From positions 1-64,000 of the forward strand of contig NZ_JAWJZH010000001.1 in NCBI RefSeq assembly GCF_033063295.1: a stretch of 64,000 bases of DNA. The letters run 5' to 3'. The notes below the pieces were generated by a model. The model did not search any database, was not told the origin of the DNA, and saw only the letters and a list, made by a program, of their open reading frames with translations. The DNA comes from Nitrosomonas sp. Is35. Its GTDB lineage: Bacteria; Pseudomonadota; Gammaproteobacteria; Burkholderiales; Nitrosomonadaceae. Each line of letters opens with the position of its first letter. Positions within the stretch are counted from its first letter, which is position 1. Shown here piece by piece: positions 41,271 through 50,667 of the stretch. Position numbers and translations under genes: made by a program.

Positions 41271-42083
41271 TTGGCAAGAATTATAGTCGTGACATCAGGC
41301 AAGGGTGGCGTTGGTAAAACAACTACAAGCGCAGCAATTGCTATGGGGCTGGCGAAAAAAGGGCATAAAACAGCGGTCATCGATTTTGATGTGGGCCTGC
41401 GGAATCTGGATTTGATTCTCGGCTGCGAACGCCGGGTGGTCTATGATTTTATCAATGTGATCAATGGCGAAGCCAGTCTCAATCAAGCGCTCATCCGCGA
41501 TAAGAACTGCAATCTGCTGTATATCCTGCCGGCATCGCAGACTCGCGACAAAGACGCGCTGACGCAGGAAGGCGTGGGCAAGGTTTTAGACGAATTATCC
41601 AAGGATTTTGAGTATATTGTGTGCGACTCTCCCGCCGGTATTGAGAAAGGCGCGAATCTGGCGCTTTATTTTGCCGACGATGCATTTGTCGTTACTAACC
41701 CAGAAATTTCTTCCGTCCGTGATTCGGATCGCATGTTGGGGATTCTATCCAGTAAATCACGCCGGGCCGAAAGAAATGAAGAGCCCATTAAAGAGTATTT
41801 ATTACTGACCCGGTATGATGCCGACAGGGTTAAGCTGGGTGAGATGCTGAGTCTGGAGGATGTGCAGGAAATCCTGTCGCTGGAATTATTGGGCATTATT
41901 CCCGAATCGAAATCGGTTCTATCCGCATCAAACGCAGGTATGCCGGTCATTCTGGATGAAAAGAGCGAAGCTGGTCAGGCCTACGCCGATGTCGTTGCGC
42001 GCTACTTGGGAGAAAAACTGCCGCATCGGTTTATCGATGGTAAACAAGGGTTTCTCAGAAGGCTATTCGGAGGAAGAAAATGA
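41271..42083 (+). CDS. minD: Septum site-determining ATPase MinD
   Basis: Membrane-binding ATPase that carries MinC and oscillates with MinE. The 270-residue protein has the deviant Walker A GKGGVGKTT near residue 11, DFDVGLRNLDLILG, switch region DSPAGIEKGA near 121, and the amphipathic C-terminal membrane helix GFLRRLFGG. The start is TTG at 41271, supported by a strong AAAGGAGG five bases upstream. Its stop overlaps the minE start (ATGA). Confidence 0.98.
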   Translation: MARIIVVTSGKGGVGKTTTSAAIAMGLAKKGHKTAVIDFDVGLRNLDLILGCERRVVYDFINVINGEASLNQALIRDKNCNLLYILPASQTRDKDALTQEGVGKVLDELSKDFEYIVCDSPAGIEKGANLALYFADDAFVVTNPEISSVRDSDRMLGILSSKSRRAERNEEPIKEYLLLTRYDADRVKLGEMLSLEDVQEILSLELLGIIPESKSVLSASNAGMPVILDEKSEAGQAYADVVARYLGEKLPHRFIDGKQGFLRRLFGGRK

Positions 42084-42358
42084 GTTTACTGGACTATTTC
42101 AGATCATCTAAACCTAAAACCGCTTCGCTGGCGAAAGAACGATTACAAATTCTGGTTGCGCATGAGCGCAGCTACCGCAATCAACCTTCGTATTTGCCGC
42201 AATTGCAAAAAGAGCTGCTAGAGGTTATCCGGAAGTACGTGAACGTTGATCAAGACGCGATATCGGTTAACTTTGAACAAGACGAGAATCAGGAAACGCT
42301 GGAACTCAACATCGTGCTGCCTGATTTTCAACAAACCAATAAATCGATCAACAGTTAA
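42080..42358 (+). CDS. minE: Cell division topological specificity factor MinE
   Basis: Stimulates MinD ATPase and drives Min oscillation. The 92-residue product begins SLLDYFRSSKPKTASLAKER, the membrane-targeting and MinD-contact region, followed by LQILVAHERS and the C-terminal topological domain. It overlaps minD by four bases. Confidence 0.97.
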   Translation: MSLLDYFRSSKPKTASLAKERLQILVAHERSYRNQPSYLPQLQKELLEVIRKYVNVDQDAISVNFEQDENQETLELNIVLPDFQQTNKSINS

Positions 42359-42398
42359 AAGTTTAAGCACATTCACTGCCGTTGGTAATTGCGAATTG

Positions 42399-43070
42399 AT
42401 GTCAGCCCGTTTTAATAGTGAATTACCAGCAAACGGATGCAGAATTCAGCCGTGGAAAGTTACTCTGGGAATTCTGGTCAGTTGTATTTTTCCGCTATTT
42501 TCCGGCTGCCAGCTTTTACCCGTTCAAACGCAACCCGAAGCGGCCGTCACGACCATCCAGACAGAGCCTGTTGCGGGTGCGCATAACGCAGCTGCCCCTG
42601 ATTTCAACATCCTGGGCAGAATAGCGATTCAAGACGAAAATCAAAGTTTTTCCGGCAGCTTCCGCTGGCAACATCTAGCCGCCAGTGATGAAATTTTGCT
42701 ATTCACACCGTTAGGCCAAGCGGTCGCGGAAATTTCCAAAGATCACGAAGGCGTGCGGCTGATCACCTCTAAATTGGAAGCTTTTTATGCCAACGACGTG
42801 GAGAGTTTGACGGAAGAAATTCTCGGCTGGCGCTTGCCGCTCAATGGGCTGCAATTCTGGATACAGGGCATGCATTCGCCTGCAAACGCGTCGCAAAAGG
42901 ATCTCGATAATAAAAATCAGATTATCGCGATCCGGCAAGATGGCTGGCACATTCATTATCAAGGCTTTACGGCGGCACAACCCAACGCCACAGCACTTCC
43001 CCGGGTGCTGAATTTAGTCTACCAGAAACTGAAAATCCGCTTGGTTGTGGATGATTGGAAAGTTGAATAA
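42399..43070 (+). CDS. lolB: Outer-membrane lipoprotein receptor LolB
   Basis: Receives lipoproteins from LolA and inserts them into the outer membrane. The precursor (223 residues from this start) has a signal with lipobox LFSGC and the LolB pattern FNILGRIAIQDENQSFSGSFRWQH, then LLFTPLGQAVAEI. The ATG at 42399 is taken because it sets the signal peptide at the N-terminus; an open frame runs further upstream inside minE but lacks lipoprotein features. ispE follows after 42 bases, the standard beta-proteobacterial order. Confidence 0.9.
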   Translation: MSARFNSELPANGCRIQPWKVTLGILVSCIFPLFSGCQLLPVQTQPEAAVTTIQTEPVAGAHNAAAPDFNILGRIAIQDENQSFSGSFRWQHLAASDEILLFTPLGQAVAEISKDHEGVRLITSKLEAFYANDVESLTEEILGWRLPLNGLQFWIQGMHSPANASQKDLDNKNQIIAIRQDGWHIHYQGFTAAQPNATALPRVLNLVYQKLKIRLVVDDWKVE

Positions 43071-43112
43071 CCGTTACTGCCGTTAAAGCATAAGCGCTTA
43101 ATCCCTATTTTT

Positions 43113-43952
43113 ATGTTCACATTTCCCGCTCCTGCCAAGCTGAATCTTTTTTTACATGTCGTTGGCCGTAGACCCGATGGTTATCATTTGTTGCAAACGG
43201 TTTTCCGCTTTATCGATTTTTCCGATCAAATCAGTTTCGAGTTACGCGATGACGGTATCGTCAAACTGCACAATCCGATTGCCGGTGTGCCGGAAGAAAA
43301 AGATTTATGCGTCCGCGCCGCCAAACTGCTGCAACAGAAAACCGGGACCACGCAGGGTGTGGATATCTTTATGCAGAAACAAATTCCGATGGGCGGCGGC
43401 CTGGGCGGCGGGAGTTCTGATGCCGCCACCACACTGCTGGCACTGAATCACTTGTGGAAAGTGAATGTAAACCCGGAGCAATTGCTCGAATTAGGACTTC
43501 AACTGGGCGCCGATGTGCCGGTATTTATTTTTGGACACAATGCCTTCGCTGAAGGAGTCGGCGAAAAACTCGCCGCCATTGAACTGCCACCGGCATGGTA
43601 TCTGGTTCTTGTGCCACCGGTGCAAGTATCGACCGCAGAGATTTTTACCAGTAAGGAATTGACACGCAACACGATACCCATCACAATACCGCCCTTTTCT
43701 GTCTGGCAAGGGCATAACGATTTAGAATTAGTCGTTTGCCTGGCATATCCCGAAGTGGCAAGATGCTTGGAGTGGCTAAAGCGGCTAGAAAATACTACAA
43801 TAGCAGCGATGAGCGGTTCGGGCGCTTGTGTGTTCGCAGAATTTGCCACAGAACAAGCAGCACGGGCTGCATTTGAACAGATTCCAGACGATATGAAAGG
43901 GTTTGTCGCAAAAGGATTGGATTGTCATCCGATGCACAAAGCCTTGAATTAA
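43113..43952 (+). CDS. ispE: 4-diphosphocytidyl-2-C-methyl-D-erythritol kinase
   Basis: GHMP-family kinase of the MEP isoprenoid pathway. The 279-residue protein has the N-terminal PAPAKLNLFLHVVGRRPDGYH motif with the substrate-binding Lys, the ATP-binding glycine motif PMGGGLGGGSSDAATTL near residue 91, and the C-terminal MSGSGACVFAEF motif. Length is normal. The tRNA-Gln gene starts seven bases after its stop. UppS at the other end of the window uses products of this pathway. Confidence 0.96.
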   Translation: MFTFPAPAKLNLFLHVVGRRPDGYHLLQTVFRFIDFSDQISFELRDDGIVKLHNPIAGVPEEKDLCVRAAKLLQQKTGTTQGVDIFMQKQIPMGGGLGGGSSDAATTLLALNHLWKVNVNPEQLLELGLQLGADVPVFIFGHNAFAEGVGEKLAAIELPPAWYLVLVPPVQVSTAEIFTSKELTRNTIPITIPPFSVWQGHNDLELVVCLAYPEVARCLEWLKRLENTTIAAMSGSGACVFAEFATEQAARAAFEQIPDDMKGFVAKGLDCHPMHKALN

Positions 43953-43958
43953 GAATTT

Positions 43959-44033
43959 AGGGGAGTCGCCAAGTGGTAAGGCACCGGATTTTGATTCCGG
44001 CATTCGTAGGTTCGATCCCTACCTCCCCTGCCA
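43959..44033 (+). tRNA. tRNA-Gln (anticodon TTG)
   Basis: Cloverleaf of 75 nt with encoded CCA. The acceptor arms AGGGGAG (43959-43965) and CTCCCCT (44023-44029) pair, followed by discriminator G and CCA. The anticodon arm CCGGA-TTTTGAT-TCCGG gives anticodon TTG; the T arm contains GGTTCGATCC. It lies between ispE and prs, the conserved betaproteobacterial location. Confidence 0.97.
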
Positions 44034-44188
44034 GTATTTTGGCTTGGTAGTAACTCCGGAGAGGAGACTATTCATTCATTCTGATTGAGAATGGATGCGG
44101 AATAAAACAAAACTGTGGTCATCACAGCTGCTTATTAACCAGAGAAACCTGTACTCCCTATTCCAGCTAGCTAGCGCGAAGAAATATC

Positions 44189-45139
44189 ATGGCTTATGAC
44201 AGTTTGATGGTCTTTACCGGAACTGCGAATCCCAAATTGGCGGAGGATGCTGTGAAGCATCTCAATATCCATCTGGGGCGCGCTACTGTCGGACGCTTCA
44301 GCGACGGTGAAGTCATGGTGGAAATTCTCGAGAATGTGCGCGGTAAGGATGTGTTTGTATTGCAATCCACATGCGCGCCCACCAATGACAGCTTGATGGA
44401 GATAATGGTCATGGTGGATGCGTTGAAACGCGCATCGGCCAGCCGTATTACCGCTGCAATTCCCTATTTCGGCTATGCCCGTCAGGATAGACGGCCGCGC
44501 TCGGCGCGTGTCCCGATTACCGCCAAAGTGGTCGCCAATATGCTGAGCACCGTAGGTATTGACCGGCTGCTCACGATGGATTTGCATTCGGATCAAATCC
44601 AGGGTTTTTTCGATATGCCGGTTGATAATATTTATGGCATGCCCATTTTGCTCGGCGATATCTGGAAACATAATTACCAGAATTTAATCGTGGTATCGCC
44701 GGATGTCGGCGGCGTAGTCCGCGCCCGCCATCTGGCAAAGCGCTTGGAATGCGATCTGGCCATCATCGACAAACGCCGCCCCAAACCCAACGAGGCGAAA
44801 GTCATGAACATCATCGGTGAAGTCAAAGACCGTACCTGTGTGATTATCGATGACATGGTGGATACCGCCAATACGCTGTGTCAGGCAGCCAATGCATTAA
44901 AAGAGCACGGCGCGAAAGCCGTGATAGCGTATTCCACACACGCGGTATTATCCGGCAATGCGGTGGAACGCATCCAGAATTCGGCGTTGGATAAGCTGGT
45001 GGTGACGGATACCATACCATTGCGCGAGGACGCGCAGGCATGCGATCGCATTTGTCAGTTGAGCATCGCCAACCTGCTGGCGGAAACCATGTTGCGGATC
45101 AGCAATGAAAGCTCTTTAAGCTCATTATTCATGGAATAG
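44189..45139 (+). CDS. prs: Ribose-phosphate pyrophosphokinase
   Basis: Makes PRPP from ribose 5-phosphate and ATP for purine, pyrimidine, His and Trp synthesis. The 316-residue protein has the flexible loop [16 protein letters not shown] near residue 95, [18 protein letters not shown] and the PRPP-binding [13 protein letters not shown] motif near 216. Length is standard. It is downstream of tRNA-Gln by about 155 bases, a gap that probably holds its promoter and contains a small CATTCT/AGAATG hairpin at 44077-44093. Confidence 0.98.
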   Translation: MAYDSLMVFTGTANPKLAEDAVKHLNIHLGRATVGRFSDGEVMVEILENVRGKDVFVLQSTCAPTNDSLMEIMVMVDALKRASASRITAAIPYFGYARQDRRPRSARVPITAKVVANMLSTVGIDRLLTMDLHSDQIQGFFDMPVDNIYGMPILLGDIWKHNYQNLIVVSPDVGGVVRARHLAKRLECDLAIIDKRRPKPNEAKVMNIIGEVKDRTCVIIDDMVDTANTLCQAANALKEHGAKAVIAYSTHAVLSGNAVERIQNSALDKLVVTDTIPLREDAQACDRICQLSIANLLAETMLRISNESSLSSLFME

Positions 45140-45199
45140 ATTACGTTTTTTTAACCGGTTTGTTTGGTCGCGAACAAATCATCTTTATGGAGTATCACA

Positions 45200-45820
45200 A
45201 TGAAAATAGAAATCAGCGCCGATAAGCGCACGTTGCAGGGAAAGGGTGCGAGCCGCCGCCTGCGTGGTTCCGGTAAAGTTCCGGCAATCATTTATGGTGG
45301 CGATCAAGTAGCCCAATCGATTGAGATGGATCACAACGATTTGTATCACAAACTCAAGCTGGAAGCCTTTCACGCCTCTGTGTTATCGCTGGAAGTCGCA
45401 GGAAAAAAAGAGTCCGTGCTGCTGCGCGATATTCAAATGCATCCTTACAAACAGCAAGTGCTGCATGTGGATTTTCAACGCGTCGACAAGAATAAGAAAA
45501 TACACATGAAAGTGCCGTTGCACTTTATCAATGCCGAAGTTGCACCGGGTGTAAAAACCTCCGGCGGTATTGTTTCTCATATCCTGACGGAAGTGGACAT
45601 CAGCTGTCTGCCCGATGATCTGCCTGAATTTATTTCAGTCGACCTGGCCGAACTCACTGCCGGACACACGCTGCATTTGAGTGATCTGGTCATGCCTAAA
45701 GGCGTAGAAACCGTGGCGCTGGGCAAAGGCGATAATTTGCCGGTGGTCACGATCGTCATTCCTCGCTCGGTATTGTCCGATGAAGCCGGTGCTGAGGGCG
45801 CAGGCGCTGATAAAAAATAA
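45200..45820 (+). CDS. rplY: 50S ribosomal protein L25, long CTC form
   Basis: Binds 5S rRNA. The 206-residue product has the L25 N-terminal domain ([20 protein letters not shown]) and the C-terminal TL5/CTC domain, which E. coli lacks but most bacteria have. The ATG at 45200 is chosen because GGAG lies about ten bases before it and the sequence from here matches the family; a start 12 codons earlier is less likely. Followed by a strong terminator. Confidence 0.96.
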   Translation: MKIEISADKRTLQGKGASRRLRGSGKVPAIIYGGDQVAQSIEMDHNDLYHKLKLEAFHASVLSLEVAGKKESVLLRDIQMHPYKQQVLHVDFQRVDKNKKIHMKVPLHFINAEVAPGVKTSGGIVSHILTEVDISCLPDDLPEFISVDLAELTAGHTLHLSDLVMPKGVETVALGKGDNLPVVTIVIPRSVLSDEAGAEGAGADKK

Positions 45821-45859
45821 GCTGAGTGACAACACACTGAGCTGTTCTGGAAATTGGAC

Positions 45860-45898
45860 AAATCTGCCGGGGGTTGCAATATACACCGGCAGATTTTT
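45860..45898 (+). terminator. Rho-independent terminator after rplY
   Basis: AAATCTGCCGG (45860-45870) pairs with CCGGCAGATTT (45886-45896) around a 15-base loop and runs into a T tract. It separates prs-rplY from pth. Confidence 0.88.
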
Positions 45899-45957
45899 CG
45901 TTTCTGGGGATGCTCTCAGTAACCCGATAAATTCTCACAGAAGCCTGACATCATTTC

Positions 45958-46527
45958 ATGAAACTTGTCGTCGGATTGGGTAATCCCGGCAGAGAGTATG
46001 CCGGTACGCGCCATAATGCCGGTTTTGAGTGGGTTGACCGGTTAGCGCATACGCTGCACGCCACGCTGAGACCGGAAGCCCGGTTTCATGGGCTGTGCGC
46101 GCAGGTGCGGGAGAAAGATACCGATTTGTGGCTGCTGGAACCGCAAACCTTCATGAATCGAAGCGGGCAATCGGTCGTCGCACTGTGCCAGTTTTACAAA
46201 ATCCTGCCGGATCAAATCATCGTGGTGCACGATGAACTGGATTTACTCCCGGGCATCGCCAAACTGAAAAAAGGCGGTGGTTTGGGCGGACATAACGGCC
46301 TCAAGGATATCGCCGCAAAATTGGGCACGCAGGATTTCTGGCGGCTGCGCATCGGCATCGGTCATCCGGGCGACCGCAACGCAGTGGTTGGTTATGTGTT
46401 ACACCCGCCGAGAAAAGAAGAAGCGCCGCTGATCGATGAAGCCATTCAAAAAAGCCTGGAAGTCTGGCCGCTCATCGCGCAAGGCGCGTGCGAAGCGGCG
46501 ATGCTGAAACTGCACACGAAAGCATAA
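45958..46527 (+). CDS. pth: Peptidyl-tRNA hydrolase
   Basis: Releases peptides from drop-off peptidyl-tRNA. The 189-residue protein has [22 protein letters not shown] with the active-site His, FMNRSGQSV and the HDELDLLPG motif. Normal length. ychF begins 56 bases later. Confidence 0.97.
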   Translation: MKLVVGLGNPGREYAGTRHNAGFEWVDRLAHTLHATLRPEARFHGLCAQVREKDTDLWLLEPQTFMNRSGQSVVALCQFYKILPDQIIVVHDELDLLPGIAKLKKGGGLGGHNGLKDIAAKLGTQDFWRLRIGIGHPGDRNAVVGYVLHPPRKEEAPLIDEAIQKSLEVWPLIAQGACEAAMLKLHTKA

Positions 46528-46583
46528 ATTCCAGCAATAATTCATCACATTGTTATTTAACCCTTTTTAATGAGAAACCGGTC

Positions 46584-47675
46584 ATGAGTCTAAAATGTGG
46601 AATCGTGGGTCTACCCAATGTCGGCAAATCCACCTTGTTTAATGCCTTGACCAAAGCAGGCATCGCGGCGGAAAACTATCCTTTTTGCACCATCGATCCG
46701 AATGTCGGCATTGTCGAAGTGCCCGATCCGCGCCTGCAAAAACTCAGCGGCATCGTCAAGCCGCAAAAAATACAACCGGCCATCGTCGAATTCGTCGATA
46801 TCGCCGGACTGGTCGCGGGCGCGTCCAAAGGCGAGGGGCTGGGCAACAAATTCCTTGCCAACATCCGCGAGACCGACGGCATCGTCAACATGGTGCGCTG
46901 CTTCAACGATGACAACGTCGTGCATGTCGCCGGTAAAGTCGATCCGGTCTCCGATATCGAAGTCATTCAAACCGAATTGTCCCTGGCCGACCTCGCCACG
47001 GTCGAAAAAGCGCTGCTGCGCGAATCCAAGGTGGCCAAATCCGGCAACAAGGATGCGATCAAGTTATGCGCCCTGCTGGAGCAAGTGCAAGCACATCTTG
47101 ACCAAGGCAAACCCGCCAGAACCATGGACTTGGATAAAGAGCAAAAACTCTTATTGCAGCCGCTGTGCTTATTGACCGCCAAACCGGCCATTTACGTCGC
47201 CAATGTCGACGATCACGGCTTTGAAAATAACCCGTTGCTCACCCGCGTGCAAGAATATGCGGCCCAGGAAGGCGCGCCAGTCGTCGCCATTTGTGCTGCA
47301 CTCGAAGCTGAAATCGCGGAACTGTCCGACGAAGATAAGAAAATCTTCTTAGCCGACCTGAATCTCGAAGAACCCGGCCTCAATCGCCTGGTGCGCGCAG
47401 GCTATGAACTGCTCGGACTGCAAACCTACTTCACCGCCGGTGTCAAAGAAGTCCGCGCCTGGACCATCCACAAAGGCGACACCGCTCCGCAGGCAGCCGG
47501 TGTCATCCACACCGATTTTGAAAAAGGCTTCATCCGCGCCGAAGTCATCAGCTACGACGACTTTGTCACTTACAACGGCGAACAAGGCGCCAAGGAAGCC
47601 GGAAAAATGCGCCTCGAAGGCAAGGAATACATCGTCAAGGACGGCGATGTGATGCACTTCCGCTTCAACGTTTAA
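46584..47675 (+). CDS. ychF: Redox-regulated ATPase YchF (Obg-like)
   Basis: Obg-family P-loop NTPase that prefers ATP and contacts the ribosome. The 363-residue protein has G1 GLPNVGKST at residue 8, the G3 region [17 protein letters not shown], an Obg-type coiled insertion, and a C-terminal TGS domain ([17 protein letters not shown]). The ATG at 46584 matches the universal start [16 protein letters not shown]. The pth-ychF pairing is conserved. The accessory island begins just after its stop. Confidence 0.98.
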   Translation: MSLKCGIVGLPNVGKSTLFNALTKAGIAAENYPFCTIDPNVGIVEVPDPRLQKLSGIVKPQKIQPAIVEFVDIAGLVAGASKGEGLGNKFLANIRETDGIVNMVRCFNDDNVVHVAGKVDPVSDIEVIQTELSLADLATVEKALLRESKVAKSGNKDAIKLCALLEQVQAHLDQGKPARTMDLDKEQKLLLQPLCLLTAKPAIYVANVDDHGFENNPLLTRVQEYAAQEGAPVVAICAALEAEIAELSDEDKKIFLADLNLEEPGLNRLVRAGYELLGLQTYFTAGVKEVRAWTIHKGDTAPQAAGVIHTDFEKGFIRAEVISYDDFVTYNGEQGAKEAGKMRLEGKEYIVKDGDVMHFRFNV

Positions 47676-47678
47676 TCG

Positions 47679-47760
47679 ATATGTCGCAAAAACCGGAAAT
47701 TTGCGACATATTGAGTTGACCTGTCGCTGCGAACGACATAAACTGACGGCGTGTCGCAAA
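47679..47760. promoter_or_regulatory. TGTCGC inverted-repeat array, likely operator of the fic gene
   Basis: A perfect 12-bp inverted repeat, ATATGTCGCAAA (47679-47690) and TTTGCGACATAT (47700-47711), is followed by TGTCG-N7-CGACA (47722-47738) and a third single TGTCGCAAA (47752-47760). All lie between ychF and the fic start at 47778. The Fic protein has a C-terminal winged-helix domain, so self-binding is a reasonable inference. Confidence 0.65.
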
Positions 47761-47777
47761 AATGCAAAAATTAAACC

Positions 47778-48884
47778 ATGATTGCCTGGTGTCCGGATCA
47801 ACCATACAACGACCTACCGCTGCTGCCTCCCGCAGCCGAGCTGGAAACACGCACGGTGCTGAAGCAATGCATCGCGGCCCGCGCAGCACTGGCAGAACTC
47901 AAACAAGCTGCTGAACTCATTCCCAATCAGGGCGTTTTGATCAATGCCCTGCCGCTGCTTGAAGCCCAAGCCAGCTCGGAAATCGAAAACATCGTCACAA
48001 CGACGGACCGGCTATTTCAGTTTCAAAGCGCAAACGAGTATGCCGACCCAGCTACACGCGAAGCCCTGCGCTATAGCAGTGCACTGCTGGAAGGGTTTCA
48101 GGCATTAAAGCAGCACCCGCTGAACACCCGCACCGCAGAACAAGTATGCACGCGCATCAAGGGCATGGACATGCAGGTGCGGCGCGTACCAGGAACAGCA
48201 CTGGCAAATAAAGCCACCGGTGAAGTGATATATACACCGCCCGCAGGGGAAGACCTGCTGCGCGCCAAATTAGCCAACTGGGAACGCTACCTGCACGAAA
48301 CACGCGAAATCGATCCGCTGATCCGCATGGCGGTTGGGCATTATCAATTCGAGGCGATTCATCCGTTCACCGATGGCAATGGCCGCACCGGACGCGTACT
48401 GAATAGCCTGTTTCTGATCCAGGAAGATTTATTGACGCTGCCGATTCTTTACCTCAGCCGCTACATCATCAAGAACAAAACCGAATATTACCGCCTGCTG
48501 CTCGATATCACGCGAAACCAAGCATGGGAACCGTGGATTGTCTTTTTGCTGCAAGGCATCGAAGACACAGCGCACTGGACTACGGCCAAGATCGCCGCAA
48601 TCCGTACCCTCTCGGGATTCACAATTGAACATGTGAAACAGAGAGCACCGAAAATCTACAGCCGCGAATTGGTCGATCTGATCTTCGATCTGCCATACTG
48701 CCGGATTCAGAACCTGGTTGAAAAAAACATTGCCGGACGCCAAGCCGCTTCACGCTATCTCAAACAGCTGGTAGACATCGGTGTACTTGAGGAAAGAACC
48801 ATCGGGCGCGAAAAACTCTTTATTCATCCCAAGCTGATGTATTTACTGACGCGGGATGACAATGCCGTGACATCCTATCCATAA
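47778..48884 (+). CDS. Fic-domain AMP-transferase with winged-helix domain
   Basis: Fic enzymes transfer AMP or related groups to protein hydroxyls. The 368-residue protein has an N-terminal inhibitory helix with S66xxxE70N71 (the S/T-xxx-E-G/N motif of class II Fic proteins). The complete active site [12 protein letters not shown] is at about residues 195-206, and the target-lid sequence is TPPAGEDL. The C-terminal region (about 290-360) reads as a winged helix ([21 protein letters not shown]). All catalytic residues are present. Repeated TGTCGC sites precede it. It lies at the left edge of an accessory island; the target is unknown. Confidence 0.92.
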   Translation: MIAWCPDQPYNDLPLLPPAAELETRTVLKQCIAARAALAELKQAAELIPNQGVLINALPLLEAQASSEIENIVTTTDRLFQFQSANEYADPATREALRYSSALLEGFQALKQHPLNTRTAEQVCTRIKGMDMQVRRVPGTALANKATGEVIYTPPAGEDLLRAKLANWERYLHETREIDPLIRMAVGHYQFEAIHPFTDGNGRTGRVLNSLFLIQEDLLTLPILYLSRYIIKNKTEYYRLLLDITRNQAWEPWIVFLLQGIEDTAHWTTAKIAAIRTLSGFTIEHVKQRAPKIYSRELVDLIFDLPYCRIQNLVEKNIAGRQAASRYLKQLVDIGVLEERTIGREKLFIHPKLMYLLTRDDNAVTSYP

Positions 48885-48899
48885 TGGCAAATGCATGAT

Positions 48900-48941
48900 A
48901 TGTCCGCACTCAAAGAACTACTCGAAATAGCTTCCATTTAA
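48900..48941 (+). pseudogene. Possible truncated gene start (13 codons)
   Basis: ATG at 48900 opens the short frame MSALKELLEIASI then a stop at 48939-48941, 15 bases after the fic stop. The sequence resembles the opening of a helical protein and may be the stub of a gene cut away when the RT cassette arrived. It may equally be chance; no ribosome-binding site supports it. Confidence 0.2.
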
Positions 48942-49035
48942 TCTGACTGTATTCGACCCATAGCTTACTTTGATGCCTGTGGAGTGTTAGTACAGAAATG
49001 CTCAAGGAAAATTATCGTGAGGGAAATAAATTTAT

Positions 49036-50667
49036 ATGCCTGATGTTAGTTTAGATCATTTTAAGCGCGCAGCAGCAGATATAGGCGCCCACGGTGATAA
49101 TGATACGCTTCCATTCGATATGGACAATCGCTTTATTAAAGATAAACAAGATGATCTTGCTAAAATGGCATATAAATATTTCTGTGAAGTAAACAGTAAA
49201 GATCGTAAAGAAGCGGCAAAAAAAATTAATGCCCTACAAATTTTTTCTGAGCGGTTACTTGTTCCTACAGGCCCTGCAGGATTTCGCATCACAACTAAGC
49301 TTCATCCCTTCTGGAATATATATTTTAATGGCCTTGGTGTCGCTATCGCAGAGAAGCATGAGCCATCCCGTAGCGATCGCGCACATTCCTATCGTTATAT
49401 TCAAGACCAAGAGGGATTATTTGATCGTAATAAATCATGGCGTGCTTACAGAGAGGCTACACTTGCCGACAAAGCATTAAAGAATGATGGTGCTGTTATT
49501 GTCCAAACTGATATTTCCAGTTTCTATGAACATATTTATCATCACCGCCTTGAAAATTGTATCAATGATTTATTCTCCAATAACTCAACGGTTGCTGTTC
49601 AAATTGATCGACTTTTGAGTAAGTTTGCCTCTGGTCGTTCTTTCGGCCTTCCTGTTGGTGGACAATGCGCAAGAATACTTGCGGAATTGCTAATGTCGTC
49701 AATTGATCAAATGTTAAGTGATAGAGAGATAATTTGGCATCGTTATGTTGATGATTTTGTACTTATTACAAAGTCACAGGAGGATGCATACCGTGCTCTA
49801 TCGATCTTATCTCATGCATTAGCCGACTACGGATTATCATTGAATAAATCCAAAACGACCATTCTAAATGCTAAGCACTATAAGGACTACATCAATACTC
49901 AGTTAGGGGTAACTGATGATGAAAGTAAAGCCTTAAGGGAGATTGACTTACACTTTGACCCATATTCTGATTCTCCTGATGAAAATTATAGTGCGCTTCG
50001 GGAAACTGTAAAAAGTTTGGATATTCAAACTTTGCTGAACTTAGAACTGAGAAAGGCCCAGCCTGACACATTTTTGGTGGCTCAAATTGGGCGGACATTA
50101 AAATTTCACTCTCCCAATATTGCGATTCAACTTTGTGCAACCTTACTAAACTCAAAAAACTTACATTCATTCAGAGCTTCTTGGTCGACGATCATGCGTG
50201 GCGTTGCTGCCGTTCGCTCTGATAATGACAACGATATTATCTTTAATGAGCTGGATGAAATGCTCGATCAGATTCCCATTCATTCCTCTCATCTTTTACA
50301 GGCTGAATCAAATTGTCTTCACTACCTCAAGACTATCAGATTTAAGCGAACTGAAAAAAGAGCGCAATTTGTACTTGGAACCTACGATTCTGCAAAATCG
50401 GAATCCGTTAAACGAGCATGCATAGATTGCTGGCGTATCTGGAAAGATCGTCCACAGTTTATTACTCTTAGAAATCGATGGCATACCCTTGGCACAGAGG
50501 AGCAGCGCATAATATGGCTAGCTTTTGCAGATTTAGGAGATGAAGGTCGACGCTCACGTTCTCAAGTTAAATTATCATTACCGAAAGCTTGGGCATTAGG
50601 AATTGAGCAAGATGATAAGCTTACTTTTTGCAAACTCTATGAAGAATGGGCTGCAAATGGTATATAG
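49036..50667 (+). CDS. Defence-type reverse transcriptase (UG/Abi-like)
   Basis: Predicted RNA-directed DNA polymerase. The 543-residue protein has RT motif A QTDISSFYEHIYHH (D159), motif B GLPVGGQCARILAELL (about 204-219), and catalytic YVDD at 237-240 in WHRYVDDFVLI. Motif D/E follows with KSKTTILNAKHY. The C-terminal half (about 320-543) is helical without a recognised maturase or X domain, resembling the helical-repeat part of abortive-infection RTs. No group II intron, integrase or retron RNA was seen. The gene is clearly AT-rich. It overlaps the downstream nuclease-like gene by 11 bases. Confidence 0.85.
   Translation: MPDVSLDHFKRAAADIGAHGDNDTLPFDMDNRFIKDKQDDLAKMAYKYFCEVNSKDRKEAAKKINALQIFSERLLVPTGPAGFRITTKLHPFWNIYFNGLGVAIAEKHEPSRSDRAHSYRYIQDQEGLFDRNKSWRAYREATLADKALKNDGAVIVQTDISSFYEHIYHHRLENCINDLFSNNSTVAVQIDRLLSKFASGRSFGLPVGGQCARILAELLMSSIDQMLSDREIIWHRYVDDFVLITKSQEDAYRALSILSHALADYGLSLNKSKTTILNAKHYKDYINTQLGVTDDESKALREIDLHFDPYSDSPDENYSALRETVKSLDIQTLLNLELRKAQPDTFLVAQIGRTLKFHSPNIAIQLCATLLNSKNLHSFRASWSTIMRGVAAVRSDNDNDIIFNELDEMLDQIPIHSSHLLQAESNCLHYLKTIRFKRTEKRAQFVLGTYDSAKSESVKRACIDCWRIWKDRPQFITLRNRWHTLGTEEQRIIWLAFADLGDEGRRSRSQVKLSLPKAWALGIEQDDKLTFCKLYEEWAANGI

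Noticed and set aside
42246..42398. Upstream extension of lolB into minE
   Set aside because: The extra residues overlap minE in another frame and would bury the lipoprotein signal; the ATG at 42399 fits better.
50603..50656. Earlier start for the nuclease-like gene
   Set aside because: It would increase the overlap with the RT gene to 65 bases; the ATG at 50657 gives an overlap of 11 bases typical of coupled translation.
49036..50667. Group II intron or retron reverse transcriptase
   Set aside because: No maturase domain, intron domain V/VI structure, or msr/msd-like inverted repeats were visible near the gene.
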